Notes: generated by a model not told the origin, from the letters alone. Shown: positions 7,913 through 16,578, numbered from the stretch's first letter. The stretch is 34,121 bases of DNA from Arthrobacter sp. efr-133-R2A-120 (GCF_030209835.1 NZ_JARVRF010000035.1:1-34121); one strand, 5' to 3'. Translations and numbers: made by a program.

Positions 7913-8920
7913 TTGACACTCGAGACATTGCCCGTGATCGATTTCTCCCGTCTGAATGCAGGCCCGGAAGCGGCCGCCCGATTCCGCGACGAACTGCGCG
8001 ATGCCATGCATGAGGTTGGCTTTCTCTATCTCGCCGGCCACGGCATTCCCCAGGAGTTGACGGACGCCATTCTCGACGTGTCGCGCCGCTTTTTCGAGCT
8101 ACCGGAAGAAGAGAAACTCGCGATCGAGAACGTCCACAGCCCCCAGTTCCGCGGCTATACCCGCGTCGGCGGCGAGCTCACCGACGGTGGGATCGACTGG
8201 CGCGAGCAGATCGATATCGGCGTCGAGCGCGATGCTGTTGAGCCTGGCCCGGGTGTAGCGGAATATTGGCGCCTCGAGGGGCCCAACCTGTGGCCGGCCG
8301 CGTTGCCGGAAATGCGGGACATTGTCTCAGAATGGACCGAACGGCTGAGCACTATCTCGCTGGCGTTGCTGCGGGCCCTGGCAGTTTCGCTTGGGGCGCC
8401 CGAGGACACTTTTGATGCGGCATTCGCCGCACGGGCGTTCCCTGTCCTCAAGATTGTGAGATATCCGGGGGAGTCGAACCCGGAACCCAAGCAGGGCGTG
8501 GGATCCCACCGTGACGGGGGAGTGCTCACGCTTCTCCTCGTTGAGCCCGGGAAGGGCGGTCTCCAGGTTGAGTACCAAGGGAAGTGGATCGACGCGCCAC
8601 AAGTGCCGGGGACTTTCGTGGTCAATATCGGCGAAATGCTGGAACTGGCCACCAACGGCTACCTCAAGGCGACCCTGCACCGGGTCATCTCACCGCTTCG
8701 AGGCACAGACCGGATTTCCCTTCCCTTCTTCTACAATCCTGCACTTGACGCGACCATGCCGCAGCTTGCCGTGAGCCCGGAGTTCCAGGCAAAAGCCCGC
8801 GGCTTGTCGGTTGACCCGACGAACAGTCCGATTCTGGAAACCTACGGCGACAACGCCCTCCGCTACCGGCTTCGGGCCCACCCGAACGTCGTCGCGGAGC
8901 ATCACGCCGACCTGCTGTGA
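7913..8920 (+). CDS. Isopenicillin-N-synthase-like 2-oxoglutarate/Fe(II) dioxygenase
   Basis: A non-haem iron oxygenase of the IPNS/plant DIOX family, 335 residues. The N-terminal DIOX_N domain starts LPVIDFSRL and includes GFLYLAGHGIP and RRFFELPEEEK. The C-terminal jelly-roll holds the iron triad His199-x-Asp201 (GSHRDGG) and His256 (TLHRVI). The cosubstrate pair Arg267-x-Ser269 (RIS) reads as in enzymes that bind 2-oxoglutarate. The start is a TTG at 7913 with AAGGA about 10 bases upstream, after which the frame fits the family at once. The substrate is unknown; relatives in bacteria are often annotated as oxidoreductases of amino acids or small acids. It lies 52 bp after the VOC gene and may be cotranscribed with it. 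Confidence 0.88.
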   Translation: MTLETLPVIDFSRLNAGPEAAARFRDELRDAMHEVGFLYLAGHGIPQELTDAILDVSRRFFELPEEEKLAIENVHSPQFRGYTRVGGELTDGGIDWREQIDIGVERDAVEPGPGVAEYWRLEGPNLWPAALPEMRDIVSEWTERLSTISLALLRALAVSLGAPEDTFDAAFAARAFPVLKIVRYPGESNPEPKQGVGSHRDGGVLTLLLVEPGKGGLQVEYQGKWIDAPQVPGTFVVNIGEMLELATNGYLKATLHRVISPLRGTDRISLPFFYNPALDATMPQLAVSPEFQAKARGLSVDPTNSPILETYGDNALRYRLRAHPNVVAEHHADLL

Positions 8921-8939
8921 ACCTGACAGCGCGCGGCCG

Positions 8940-8945
8940 GATAAT
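8940..8945 (+). promoter_or_regulatory. Probable -10 element of a leaderless transcript
   Basis: GATAAT ends six bases before the ATG at 8952. No clear ribosome-binding site is present, so transcription probably starts at or next to the start codon. No good -35 is seen. Confidence 0.4.
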
Positions 8946-8951
8946 GGGGCC

Positions 8952-9263
8952 ATGGATTTCGAATTGCTCACCATCCAGGACTGTCCCCACAGCTCGGCGG
9001 CCCGGGAACTGTTCTCCCGGGCCGTGGAACTGGAAGGGAACGATCCGGCCTTGATCGCGGTCAGGGAGATCATGACCGACGCGGAGGCCGAAGCCTCCGG
9101 ATTCCACGGGTCACCGGCCTTCATGGTGGACGGAATCGACCTCTTCCCGTCCACTGCAGAGCCAGCAATGACGTGTCGCGTCTACCCTACGGCCGGGGGC
9201 CTCTCGGGCCTGCCCAGCCTGGAGTCGCTTCGACGGGCGATCCAGGCCAGGCTGGCCGCCTAA
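8952..9263 (+). CDS. Thioredoxin-like small redox protein with a CxxS site
   Basis: The 103-residue product begins MDFELLTIQDCPHSSAAREL. It therefore has the beta-strand plus CPHS active-site motif of a thioredoxin fold, then GFHGSPAFMVDGIDLF, where SPAF supplies the expected cis-proline. A conserved-looking CRVYPTAGGLSGLPS follows, with a second Cys. This is the small actinobacterial group often labelled thioredoxin-family or, loosely, alkylmercury-lyase-like; no mercury genes are nearby, so the latter role is not supported. The resolving Cys of a CxxC site is replaced by Ser. A disulfide to the later Cys, or a monothiol mechanism, is possible. Confidence 0.7.
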   Translation: MDFELLTIQDCPHSSAARELFSRAVELEGNDPALIAVREIMTDAEAEASGFHGSPAFMVDGIDLFPSTAEPAMTCRVYPTAGGLSGLPSLESLRRAIQARLAA

Positions 9264-9265
9264 CG

Positions 9266-9583
9266 TCAGCCCGGGACGTGTGCCGCTAAAACCACCGGGT
9301 GGTCCCGTCCGAGATTACCCAGCACCGAGGCTCCTTGCGGGGATCCGAGTTCCTCGAAGAACTCGACGTTGGCCCGGACATAGTCGGCCCACTCATCCGG
9401 CACGTCATCCGAGTAGTAGATCGCCTCCACCGGGCAGACGGGATCGCAGGCGCCGCAGTCCACGCATTCTGACGGGTGGATGTAGAGCGAGCGTTCCCCT
9501 TCGTATATGCAGTCCACCGGGCACTCGTCGATGCAGGCTTTGTCCTTGACGTCGACGCAGGGCTGCGCGATCACGTAAGTCAT
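9266..9583 (-). CDS. fdxA: Seven-iron ferredoxin (3Fe-4S/4Fe-4S)
   Basis: A small cytoplasmic electron carrier of 105 residues. The cysteine layout is that of FdxA. Cys9, Cys17 and Cys50 are the expected 3Fe-4S ligands, and Cys21, Cys40, Cys43 and Cys46 (CVDCGAC) are the 4Fe-4S ligands; Cys25 is extra and also common in the family. The C-terminal extension (residues 58-105, including PDEWADYVRANVEFF) is characteristic of actinobacterial FdxA. It starts only six bases after the aldehyde dehydrogenase stop and has no separate ribosome-binding site, so it is the last gene of the minus-strand catabolic operon. It may supply or accept electrons for the FAD oxidoreductase of that operon; this is inference. 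Confidence 0.92.
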   Translation of the reverse strand: MTYVIAQPCVDVKDKACIDECPVDCIYEGERSLYIHPSECVDCGACDPVCPVEAIYYSDDVPDEWADYVRANVEFFEELGSPQGASVLGNLGRDHPVVLAAHVPG

Positions 9584-9589
9584 GACGCG

Positions 9590-11065
9590 CTACACACCCG
9601 TGTACACGGTCTTGCCCCACGTGAAGAAGTCCAGTGCGGACTTGCCCTGCTCGCGGAAGGTGTTGGTGGAGGAGTCCTTCACGCCTCCGAACGGCACGTT
9701 CAAGTCCAGGCCGGCCGTGGGGCGGTTGACCTTGATTACTCCGGCTTGCGCCCGGGCAGCGAAGTCCGTGGCCAAGGCCAAGGAATCGGTGCAGATGCCT
9801 GCGGTGAGTCCATAGCGCGAGTCGTTGATCGCGGCCAGCCCGGCCTCGTAGTCCGGGACCTCCAGGACCGCGACAACCGGACCGAAGATTTCCTCCATCA
9901 CAGCGGCGTCGTCAAACGGAATATCGGTGAGCACGGCGGCCGGGAAGAGCAGCGCTCCGGAGGGGTCGCCGTCGTACTCTCCGTGAAGGAGGGTGGCGCC
10001 GCGTTCGACGGCGGTGCGCACCGCGGCCTGGTCCTGCTCGAACTGCTGGCTGCTCACCACGGCGCCCATCTTGGCGCCGTCGAGCCCGTCACCGGCAGTG
10101 TAGCTGGCCGCCTCGGCTACGAGGGCTTCGAGGAAGGCATCGCGGATGCCCGGCGCGACATAGACCCGGGACGTTGCGGTGCACGCCTGGCCCGTGAGGC
10201 CGAACGCGCCGGCTGCGACTACCGCGGCGGCCTTGAGCGGATCGGCGTCGTCGAGGACCAGGACGCCGTTCTTGCCGCCCATTTCGAGCTGGACGCGGGC
10301 GCGGCGGGCGTTCAGGATTTCCTGGAGTCCGAGCCCCACTTTGGTGGATCCGGTGAAGGACAGCCCGGCGATGCGGGGATCGCGTGCCAAAGCGTCTCCC
10401 ACCACGCGGCCCTTTCCGTGGACCACGTTGAATACTCCGGCGGGAAGTCCGGCGTCCTGGAGTGCGCGGGCGAGGTGCGTCGCCGAGAGCGGGGTCAGTT
10501 CGGCCGGCTTGATGACCACGGCGTTGCCGCTGATGAGTGCGGGGGCGGCCTTCCATGCCGGAATGGCGATGGGGAAGTTCCAGGGGGTGATGAGCCCGAC
10601 GACGCCGAGCGGCTCGCGCCGGGTGGTGATGGTGGTGTCCGGGAGGCCGCTGGGAAGTACTTCGCCGGTGGCTGCCCAGCCGAGGGAGCCGAAGAAGCGC
10701 AGCACGTCCGAGGCGCGCTTGACCTCTCCCTTGGCTTCGGCGAGGGTTTTGCCTTCCTCACGGACGAGGTCCTCGGCGATCGCGCTTTGGCGATCTTCCA
10801 GCAGCTTGCCTGCGTTCATGAGGATGGCGCCGCGGGCCGGGGCGGGCAGGGCTGCCCAGGCCGGCTGGGCGGCGGCAGCGGCGGTGATGGCCGCGCCGAC
10901 GTCGTCGGCGGTGCCTCGCGGGGAGAGTGCAGCGAGTTCATCCGGTCGGGCCGGGTTGATTCGCTGGATTTCCGGCTCTCCGGTCCATTCGCCGTTGATC
11001 AAGTGCTGCGCTGCGGCAACATCCTGGCGGGTGGAAGTTGCGGCTTCGGTGGCGGTAGAAGTCAT
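9590..11065 (-). CDS. NAD(P)-dependent aldehyde dehydrogenase
   Basis: Oxidises an aldehyde to the acid, cytoplasmic, 491 residues as usual. Visible active-site elements are PWNFPIAIP with Asn163, Lys186 in VIKPAEL for the cofactor, FTGSTKVG (238-245), the general base Glu261 in LEMGGKN, and the nucleophile Cys295 in GQACTATSR. The sequence resembles the 2-oxoglutarate-semialdehyde and benzaldehyde dehydrogenase branches. The DHDPS-family gene in the same operon would fit a 2-oxoglutarate-semialdehyde-like substrate, but this is inference. It is separated from the SDR gene by 62 bp, the largest intercistronic gap of the operon apart from that after the regulator. Confidence 0.9.
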   Translation of the reverse strand: MTSTATEAATSTRQDVAAAQHLINGEWTGEPEIQRINPARPDELAALSPRGTADDVGAAITAAAAAQPAWAALPAPARGAILMNAGKLLEDRQSAIAEDLVREEGKTLAEAKGEVKRASDVLRFFGSLGWAATGEVLPSGLPDTTITTRREPLGVVGLITPWNFPIAIPAWKAAPALISGNAVVIKPAELTPLSATHLARALQDAGLPAGVFNVVHGKGRVVGDALARDPRIAGLSFTGSTKVGLGLQEILNARRARVQLEMGGKNGVLVLDDADPLKAAAVVAAGAFGLTGQACTATSRVYVAPGIRDAFLEALVAEAASYTAGDGLDGAKMGAVVSSQQFEQDQAAVRTAVERGATLLHGEYDGDPSGALLFPAAVLTDIPFDDAAVMEEIFGPVVAVLEVPDYEAGLAAINDSRYGLTAGICTDSLALATDFAARAQAGVIKVNRPTAGLDLNVPFGGVKDSSTNTFREQGKSALDFFTWGKTVYTGV

Positions 11066-11127
11066 GGTAATCCTTTGGCTTAGCGGTTCGGATTGGGTAT
11101 TGGGGCTGTTCGGGAGGCGATCAGGGC

Positions 11128-11913
11128 CTAGAGGCTCCGGATCAGGCCACCGTCGCAGCGAAGCGCGACGCCGGTGATGTACGAAGCGGGGGCGCTGCAG
11201 AGGAAGGCGCCGGCAGCGCCGAACTCCTCCGGTTCGCCGTAGCGTCGGGCAGGGATGGTCTTGCGCGACTCGAGTTGGATTTCCTCCGGTGTGGTGCCGC
11301 GGCGTTTAGCCGCCGCCCGGTCCAGTTCGGCGACGCGGTCGGTTGCGATGCGTCCTGGCAAGAGCATGTTGACTGTGACGGCGTCGAGGGCCACTTCCGC
11401 TGCAAGCGTCTTGAGGTAACCGGCCAACGCTGCACGGCCTGTGTTGGAGACGGCGAGGTTGGGCAAGGGTGCCACAACGCCGCTGGATCCGATGGCCAGG
11501 ATCCGTCCCCAGCGCCGTTCCCGCATCCCCGGCAGGATCTTGGAGACAAGCGCATGGTGCGGCTTCACCAGCAGCTCGAACGCCGCCGCGATGTCGTCGG
11601 CGCCAAGGCTGGCGGCCGCCCCGGGCTTGGGGCCGGGGCCGTTGAGCACGAGGATGTCGATGGGGCCGAGCAGATCCACGGCGCGTTCGACGGCGGCCGT
11701 CACTCCGTCCGCGGTGCTCAGGTCGGCCCCGACAGCCACGGCGCTGTGGCCGTCAGCCTGCAGCTCCGCCGCGATCTTCTCGGCCAGTTCGCCACGCCGG
11801 CCCGTGATGGCCACCCGGACGCCTTCGGCCGCGAGTCCGCGGGCGACGGCCAGTCCCAGTCCTCCTGTGGAGGCGGCGACGAATGCGGTCTTGCCGCTGA
11901 TTCCGAGGTCCAT
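11128..11913 (-). CDS. Short-chain dehydrogenase/reductase lacking the YxxxK pair
   Basis: A Rossmann-fold protein of 261 residues. The cofactor loop is AASTGGLGLA (13-22), and ITGRR at 36-40 suggests NADP preference. Catalytic Ser is present (IGSSGV, 141-146). The canonical Tyr-x-x-x-Lys is replaced by Ser156 and Arg160 (SNTGRAAL). The C-terminus holds ASYITGVALRCDGGL, as in classical SDRs. A subfamily with this SN-x-x-R signature exists, so it may be a functioning enzyme with altered chemistry rather than a degraded one. Its ATG overlaps the stop of the DHDPS-like gene by one base (TGATG), which shows cotranslation. Confidence 0.82.
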   Translation of the reverse strand: MDLGISGKTAFVAASTGGLGLAVARGLAAEGVRVAITGRRGELAEKIAAELQADGHSAVAVGADLSTADGVTAAVERAVDLLGPIDILVLNGPGPKPGAAASLGADDIAAAFELLVKPHHALVSKILPGMRERRWGRILAIGSSGVVAPLPNLAVSNTGRAALAGYLKTLAAEVALDAVTVNMLLPGRIATDRVAELDRAAAKRRGTTPEEIQLESRKTIPARRYGEPEEFGAAGAFLCSAPASYITGVALRCDGGLIRSL

Positions 11914-12845
11914 CAGAGCCTTCCTGCTGTGTGGGCGGTTGGGGTAAGGGAGAGATCCAAGGCCCGGGCCGCTTCAGCCAGGTGCGTCAGCATTCCGTTC
12001 CTGAGGACCTCCGGGAAAGGAGCCGCGGGCGGGCGGACACCGGAGTCCTTGATGAAGCCTCGCTCACGGAAGCATTCCTTCCGGACCGCCAAGGCAATCC
12101 GGGCCTGCTGCTCGAAGTTGATGAGCGGCAGGTACGGAAGCAGTGCGTCCCGGGCGGCGTCGTAACCGCCCGATTGCCAGGCACGGACGCAAGCCACGAG
12201 GGCTTCCGGGTAGGAGAACCCCGTCATGGCGCCGGCTGCGCCGGCCACTAATTCGTCCAGCAGCCCTTGACCTCCCAACCCGCCGAAAACTGAAACGTCG
12301 ACGGCGGCCGCCAGGTGGGCGATGGCCACACTGGTGGGCGGGGCCTCGGCCTTGACCGCGATAACGAACTTGCAGGCCTGGACCACGTATATGAGTGCTT
12401 CCGTGCTGATGCTGACTCCGCTGGCCACCGGGTAGTCCTGCAGGACGACTTTGGCCCCGGTGGACTGGTGGATGGCGTTGAGGTGGGCGATGACAACCTC
12501 CGGCCGGGCCGAATTTGCCTGCACCATGACGGCGGCGAGCCGGTCTCCGGCCACGGCCTGGGCAGCGCGGATTTCTTCGACTGCCGTGCCCGTGAAGAAC
12601 GAGGTCACACCAACCACGAGAGGCAACCGGGTTTCTTCGACCACCACTTCCAGCGCCAGGCTGCGCTCCGATGCTGTCAGGGCGGCGGCCTCGCCGAAAA
12701 CACCCAGGACAGTCAGCCCTGTGGCGCCAATGGATTCGTAGTGCTCGACCAACTGGGCCAGGCTGTCGGTGTCCAGATCGAGGGTGCTGCCCTGGAAGGG
12801 CGTGGCGACGACGCCCCACACGCCGGGTGTCAGTGATTCCCGCAT
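11913..12845 (-). CDS. DHDPS/N-acetylneuraminate-lyase family aldolase or dehydratase
   Basis: A class I aldolase-fold enzyme of 310 residues acting through a Schiff base on 2-oxo acids. The N-terminus gives VWGVVATPF. The substrate-carboxylate loop is GVFGEAAALT where dapA has GTTGE. Tyr138 (QDYPVASG) and the Schiff-base Lys165 (IAVKAEAPP) are in place. It is not a lysine-pathway DapA by context. Relatives include deoxy-sugar-acid dehydratases, hydroxyproline-pathway deaminases and hydratase-aldolases. I chose the ATG at 12845 because of an AAGGA ribosome-binding site. The same AGGACAATCCAATG string precedes the sortase gene at 31087. A longer start at 12902 directly follows the hydratase stop but adds an unconserved-looking hydrophilic stretch. 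Confidence 0.82.
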   Translation of the reverse strand: MRESLTPGVWGVVATPFQGSTLDLDTDSLAQLVEHYESIGATGLTVLGVFGEAAALTASERSLALEVVVEETRLPLVVGVTSFFTGTAVEEIRAAQAVAGDRLAAVMVQANSARPEVVIAHLNAIHQSTGAKVVLQDYPVASGVSISTEALIYVVQACKFVIAVKAEAPPTSVAIAHLAAAVDVSVFGGLGGQGLLDELVAGAAGAMTGFSYPEALVACVRAWQSGGYDAARDALLPYLPLINFEQQARIALAVRKECFRERGFIKDSGVRPPAAPFPEVLRNGMLTHLAEAARALDLSLTPTAHTAGRL

Positions 12846-12902
12846 TGGATTGTCCTTCCGTTCGTGCTGAAGTTCGGTGTCTTGCATCTGTTCATGCTGC
12901 AT

Positions 12903-13715
12903 TCAGCGGCCCGGCCACACAGGCGGGCGCTTTTCCTGGAAGGCGCGCACGCCTTCGGCGGAGTCTTCGCTGTCCAGTGCGGCCATGAGCGCCGGCAGCC
13001 TGAGGCCGCGGGCTTCCGCCGCGCCCAGGTGGCTGGTCCTGCTGACCATTTGCTTGACGGCCCGGACGGAGCTGGGCGCACAGGCGAGGATCTGGTCCAC
13101 CCAGCGCTGCACCGCGGCGTCGAGCTCCTTCGCGGGAACCACTTCGTTGACCAGGCCCATCGATTGCATTTCCGCAGCCTCGGCCTTGCGGCCTGTGAGG
13201 AGCATGCCCATCGCTTGGGTGTAGGGGACGCGGCGCACCAGCTGGTGGATGCCGCCGTCGAGCGCCAAGCGCCCGACCCGCGGTTCGGTGAGGCCGAAGC
13301 GGGCCGTGTCCGCGGCGACGACGATGTCGGCGCCGAGGACGATCTCCATGCCGCCGCCCAGCGCGTAACCGTTCACGCGGGCAATGACCGGAATGTCCAG
13401 GCTCGTGCGCAGGCTCAGTCCGCCGAAACCGTTGGGGTCAAGCTCCGCCCAGTACTGCAGGCCGGTCTTGTCGACGGCAGAGGCGGACATGTCCGCCCCG
13501 ACGCAGAAGGCCCGCGTTCCGGCGCCCGTGATGACGACGGCGCGAACGTCAGGATCGGCTTCGATCCGGTTCCAGATGTCATTCAGCCGGTCCTGGGCGC
13601 TCCCGTCGACGGCGTTGAGCACGTGCTGACGGTCGATCACCACCGTGGCCACGTGGTTCTCGATGGTCAGGGTGACCTGGTCAACGATCTTCTTCTCATC
13701 CATCGAAACAGTCAC
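12903..13715 (-). CDS. Enoyl-CoA hydratase/isomerase family protein
   Basis: A crotonase-fold enzyme of 270 residues acting on an acyl-CoA. The oxyanion stretch FCVGADMSA (70-78) and GYALGGGMEIVLGAD (116-130) are visible. Both acidic catalytic residues of true hydratases are kept, as Glu124 and Glu144 (FGLTEPRVG). The C-terminal stretch AFQEKRPPVW is typical of the family. The start is a GTG whose bases overlap the CoA-transferase stop (GTGA); an internal ATG four codons later is the alternative. The tight overlap with a CaiB/BaiF CoA-transferase recalls CaiD-CaiB carnitine metabolism, but the other genes do not fit carnitine. Confidence 0.87.
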   Translation of the reverse strand: MTVSMDEKKIVDQVTLTIENHVATVVIDRQHVLNAVDGSAQDRLNDIWNRIEADPDVRAVVITGAGTRAFCVGADMSASAVDKTGLQYWAELDPNGFGGLSLRTSLDIPVIARVNGYALGGGMEIVLGADIVVAADTARFGLTEPRVGRLALDGGIHQLVRRVPYTQAMGMLLTGRKAEAAEMQSMGLVNEVVPAKELDAAVQRWVDQILACAPSSVRAVKQMVSRTSHLGAAEARGLRLPALMAALDSEDSAEGVRAFQEKRPPVWPGR

Positions 13716-14971
13716 CGGAGGACTCCCAACTTCTGCAGGCGCTCGATGGCTTCGGCGTCGAATCCGTTTTCCATCAGGACCTCGACGTTGTGCTCGCCGA
13801 GCCGCGGCGCCACGCGGCGGACTGAAGGCGGCGTCGCAGACAAGCGAATCGGGGCATTGAGCATCTTCACGGTGCCGACGCCCGGGTGCTCGGCTTCCAC
13901 GATCATGCCGTTGGCCTCGGTCTGGGCATCGGCGAGCGCCTGTTCCAAGGTGTGGACGGGTGCGTTGAGCAGGCCTTGGCTTTCCAGCTGGTTGGTCCAG
14001 TACTCGGTGGTGTTCGTGGCGATGCGTTCCCGGAAGATCGCTTGCAGGGCCGGCTTGTGCTTGAACTGCTGCTCAAGGTTGGCAAATTCCGGCCGCTGCG
14101 TGAGGTCTTCGTCCAGGCCCAGCGCTTCGGAAATCCGAGCCAGAGGATCGGGCGTGAAACCGCCCACCATGCAGACGGCGCCGTCGGTGGTTTCAAAGAC
14201 GCCGCTCAGCGGCATGGCGCCCCAATTGACTTCGTAGCCGCGGTTGAGCTGCATGCACGCCTCCTGCATCTGCAGGTGAAGCATGGAGTCGTACATCGTG
14301 ACCTCGACCTTTTGCCCGACGCCGGACGCCTCCCGGGTGCGCAATGCCAGCAGGATGCCCTGCATGAGGTGCATGCCCGTGATGTAGTCGCACAGCGTGG
14401 TGGGGTAGATGGCCGGCTTCACGTCGTCCGACTCGCGCCGCCACATCACGCCTGAGTAGGCCTGGGCGATCGCATCCTGGCCGCCCTTGTGGGAGTACGG
14501 CCCAACCGGGCCGAAGCCAGTGCCGGAGGCCCAGATGATGCCCGGGTTCCCGGCCTTGAGTTCCTCGTAGCCGAAGCCCATCCGTTCCATCACGCCGGAA
14601 CGGAAATTGCTGACGACGACGTCGGCGTCGGCCATGACCCGGCGGAGGACGGCCTTGCCCTCGTCGGTGCGGGTATCCACGGAAACGCTGCGCTTGTTCC
14701 GGTTGATGGACAGGAAGATGGGATTGTCCTGGCCGTCCTTGTCCGGGAACGAGTTGCGCGAGATATCGCCGGCACCCGGACGTTCCACCTTGATGATGTC
14801 CGCGCCGTAGTCGCCCAGGAGCTGGGTGCAGGACGGTCCCATGAACACCTGGGTGAAGTCCACGATCTTGATGCCGTCGAGCGGGAGCGGGATGCTGTTG
14901 GGCTTGGCAGCGGCGGCGGGCGCCGCCGTCGTGGTTTCCTCAAATTCATCGAGAAGGGTGTCGGTACTCAT
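13712..14971 (-). CDS. Class III (CaiB/BaiF) CoA-transferase
   Basis: Transfers CoA between carboxylic acids and so probably activates the substrate of this operon. The length of 419 residues is normal. Family marks are VDFTQVFMGPSCTQLLGDYG (37-56), IKVERPGAGD (60-69), NRNKRSVSVD (90-99), and TLCDYITGMH (192-201), whose Asp195 corresponds in position to the acyl-anhydride-forming Asp. The N-terminus has an extra Thr/Ala-rich stretch of about 28 residues. The start ATG overlaps the FAD oxidoreductase stop (ATGA), and its stop overlaps the hydratase start. These two overlaps mark the operon core. Confidence 0.9.
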   Translation of the reverse strand: MSTDTLLDEFEETTTAAPAAAAKPNSIPLPLDGIKIVDFTQVFMGPSCTQLLGDYGADIIKVERPGAGDISRNSFPDKDGQDNPIFLSINRNKRSVSVDTRTDEGKAVLRRVMADADVVVSNFRSGVMERMGFGYEELKAGNPGIIWASGTGFGPVGPYSHKGGQDAIAQAYSGVMWRRESDDVKPAIYPTTLCDYITGMHLMQGILLALRTREASGVGQKVEVTMYDSMLHLQMQEACMQLNRGYEVNWGAMPLSGVFETTDGAVCMVGGFTPDPLARISEALGLDEDLTQRPEFANLEQQFKHKPALQAIFRERIATNTTEYWTNQLESQGLLNAPVHTLEQALADAQTEANGMIVEAEHPGVGTVKMLNAPIRLSATPPSVRRVAPRLGEHNVEVLMENGFDAEAIERLQKLGVLR

Positions 14972-16350
14972 GCCCCCACCACCGCTTCGCTGTCGACGGT
15001 AGCGTTCGACGACGGGACGTCGCCCGGGTCCGCACCGTGCCCGCGCATGCCCTGCTGGATGTCCAGGGCGGAAACGTCGCGGACGAGGGTGCCGTTTTCG
15101 ACCGCCAGCGCCGCGGCGACGCCGACTGCCTGGCCCATGGCCATGCAGGGCGGGATCTCGCGGGACATCTTCTGCGCTTCCGGGGTGGCCGAGTAGTGGC
15201 GGCCGGCGACGAGCAGCTGGTCCACTTCCTTCGGAAGCAGCGAGCGGTACGGGTAGTAGTAATCGCGTCCGCGGGCCACGGTGTCCGCGAAGTGGCGGCG
15301 GGAGGTGACGTCGTCCTTCGTCATGACGTATTCGCCCTCGAGCAGGCGGGTCTGCCGCACGCCCATCTGGGAGGCGACGTCGAGCATGAAGCAGTTCTCA
15401 AAGCCCGGCAGGTGGGCGCGGACATACTCCACGGCCTCGCTGATCCGGTCCCGTGCGGCAAACTCTGCGGCGGTCATGTCCGCGGGGTCCACGCCGTCGT
15501 ACCCGGTCATGTGGGGAGCGTTGCACCAGACGACGCCGTCGATCGGCGTCTTGAGCCACCACAGTTCCCAGGCGCCCCCAAGGAGGCGCTTGATGGTGCG
15601 GTTGATGGCGCGGGCTTCCTTAGGGTTGGCCTGCTCGAAAGCCTCCGCGGCGGCTGTGTCTACGTTGCCGAGGCGGAAGACGAGGGTAGTGAGGTAGCTG
15701 TCCTTGATGTGGCTGGCGCCGGCACGGGAGGCGACGTCGATGTCTCCCGTCGTGTCGATGACGATGTCCGCCATGAACGCCTGCGGGCCGGACTTGGTCT
15801 CGCAAATGACGCCCTTGATGACGCCGTTGTCCACGATCGGGCGGGAGAACCACGAGTGGAGGCGGAGGTTGACTCCGGCTTCGCGGACCAGGTCGTTGGA
15901 CACCCGCTTCCAGCCGTCGGGATCGAAGGCCGCTGCATAACAGATCGGCTTGGGGTTGGTGTGGGAGTGGAAGTTGAAGGTGCCGTAGCGGCCCCACTTG
16001 TTCCAGAGTTCCTCGGAGGTCTTGCGGTCATCGGCAGGCGGGACAATCGCCAGGCCGAGCTTCTGCAGCCGTTCCACGTACTCCGAAACGATGCCTGTGA
16101 CCGTGATTTCCTGGCCGTTGATCATGTCGTCGAGCACCAGGACCATCCCTCCGGAGGCAAGTCCACCGAGCGCGGAGTAGCGCTCCAGGAGCGTGACGGA
16201 TGCGCCGGACCGTGCTGCGGTGACCGCGGCGGCCACGCCGGCGGGCCCACCGCCGACCACGAGGACGTCGGAGCGGGAGATGACGGGTGCGGTGAGGTCC
16301 GCCGTCGTCGTACTGAGTTCCAGTGACGATGTGGTGGCAAAGGAGTTCAT
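14968..16350 (-). CDS. FAD-dependent oxidoreductase (FAD_oxidored type)
   Basis: A flavoprotein of 460 residues and the first enzyme gene of the operon. The dinucleotide fold is VLVVGGGPAGVAAAV (29-43) with Glu56 (LLERYSALGGLASGG). A second cofactor stretch is IDTTGDIDVASRAG. The C-terminal flavin motif runs LLVAGRHYSATPEAQKMSRE and CMAMGQAVGVAAALA. This matches the family that includes uncharacterised dehydrogenases related to the fumarate-reductase flavoproteins. No signal peptide is seen, so it acts in the cytoplasm. Electrons could pass to the operon's ferredoxin. The ATG at 16350 has AAGGA nine bases upstream. Confidence 0.86.
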   Translation of the reverse strand: MNSFATTSSLELSTTTADLTAPVISRSDVLVVGGGPAGVAAAVTAARSGASVTLLERYSALGGLASGGMVLVLDDMINGQEITVTGIVSEYVERLQKLGLAIVPPADDRKTSEELWNKWGRYGTFNFHSHTNPKPICYAAAFDPDGWKRVSNDLVREAGVNLRLHSWFSRPIVDNGVIKGVICETKSGPQAFMADIVIDTTGDIDVASRAGASHIKDSYLTTLVFRLGNVDTAAAEAFEQANPKEARAINRTIKRLLGGAWELWWLKTPIDGVVWCNAPHMTGYDGVDPADMTAAEFAARDRISEAVEYVRAHLPGFENCFMLDVASQMGVRQTRLLEGEYVMTKDDVTSRRHFADTVARGRDYYYPYRSLLPKEVDQLLVAGRHYSATPEAQKMSREIPPCMAMGQAVGVAAALAVENGTLVRDVSALDIQQGMRGHGADPGDVPSSNATVDSEAVVGA

Positions 16351-16478
16351 GGTGGAGGATCCTTACTTCCCGGCGGGCATGCCGTTGGAACGGTTGCCGG
16401 GGTATAGACGGAGTGCTCAGGAGGAGCCCGCTGCGATGCACGGAGCGGACCAGGCCTGGCGGAGGGCATGACGAGTAG

Positions 16479-16541
16479 AGGTCCCGGGGGACCTGGACAC
16501 GGAAAGTTGAGATGTTTGCGAACGGACGTCCAAGGGTCCGT
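16479..16541 (-). other. Two hairpins between the regulator and the FAD oxidoreductase gene
   Basis: A near-perfect dyad AGGTCC-CGGG-GGACCT (16479-16494) and a 6-bp stem ACGGAC/GTCCGT (16522-16541) lie in the 228-bp gap. Neither has a T-run. They may reduce read-through from the regulator or protect the downstream transcript. I see no copy of the GTGAGTC box and no convincing promoter here. Confidence 0.3.
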
Positions 16542-16578
16542 ACGTGTATGGGAGCGAGCGGCGGCTAGCGCCGGCTGG

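Noticed and set aside
8952..9263. Alkylmercury lyase label for the thioredoxin-like protein
   Set aside because: No MerA, MerR or transport genes nearby, and the MerB active-site Cys pattern is not seen.
9476..11083. Long plus-strand open frame of 535 codons
   Set aside because: It is antisense to the ferredoxin and aldehyde dehydrogenase, is Gly/Arg/Val-rich and has no family motif. High GC makes such shadows common.
12846..12902. Longer start of the DHDPS-family protein at 12902
   Set aside because: It would follow the hydratase stop directly, but the added residues are hydrophilic and unlike the family; AAGGA supports 12845. It remains possible.
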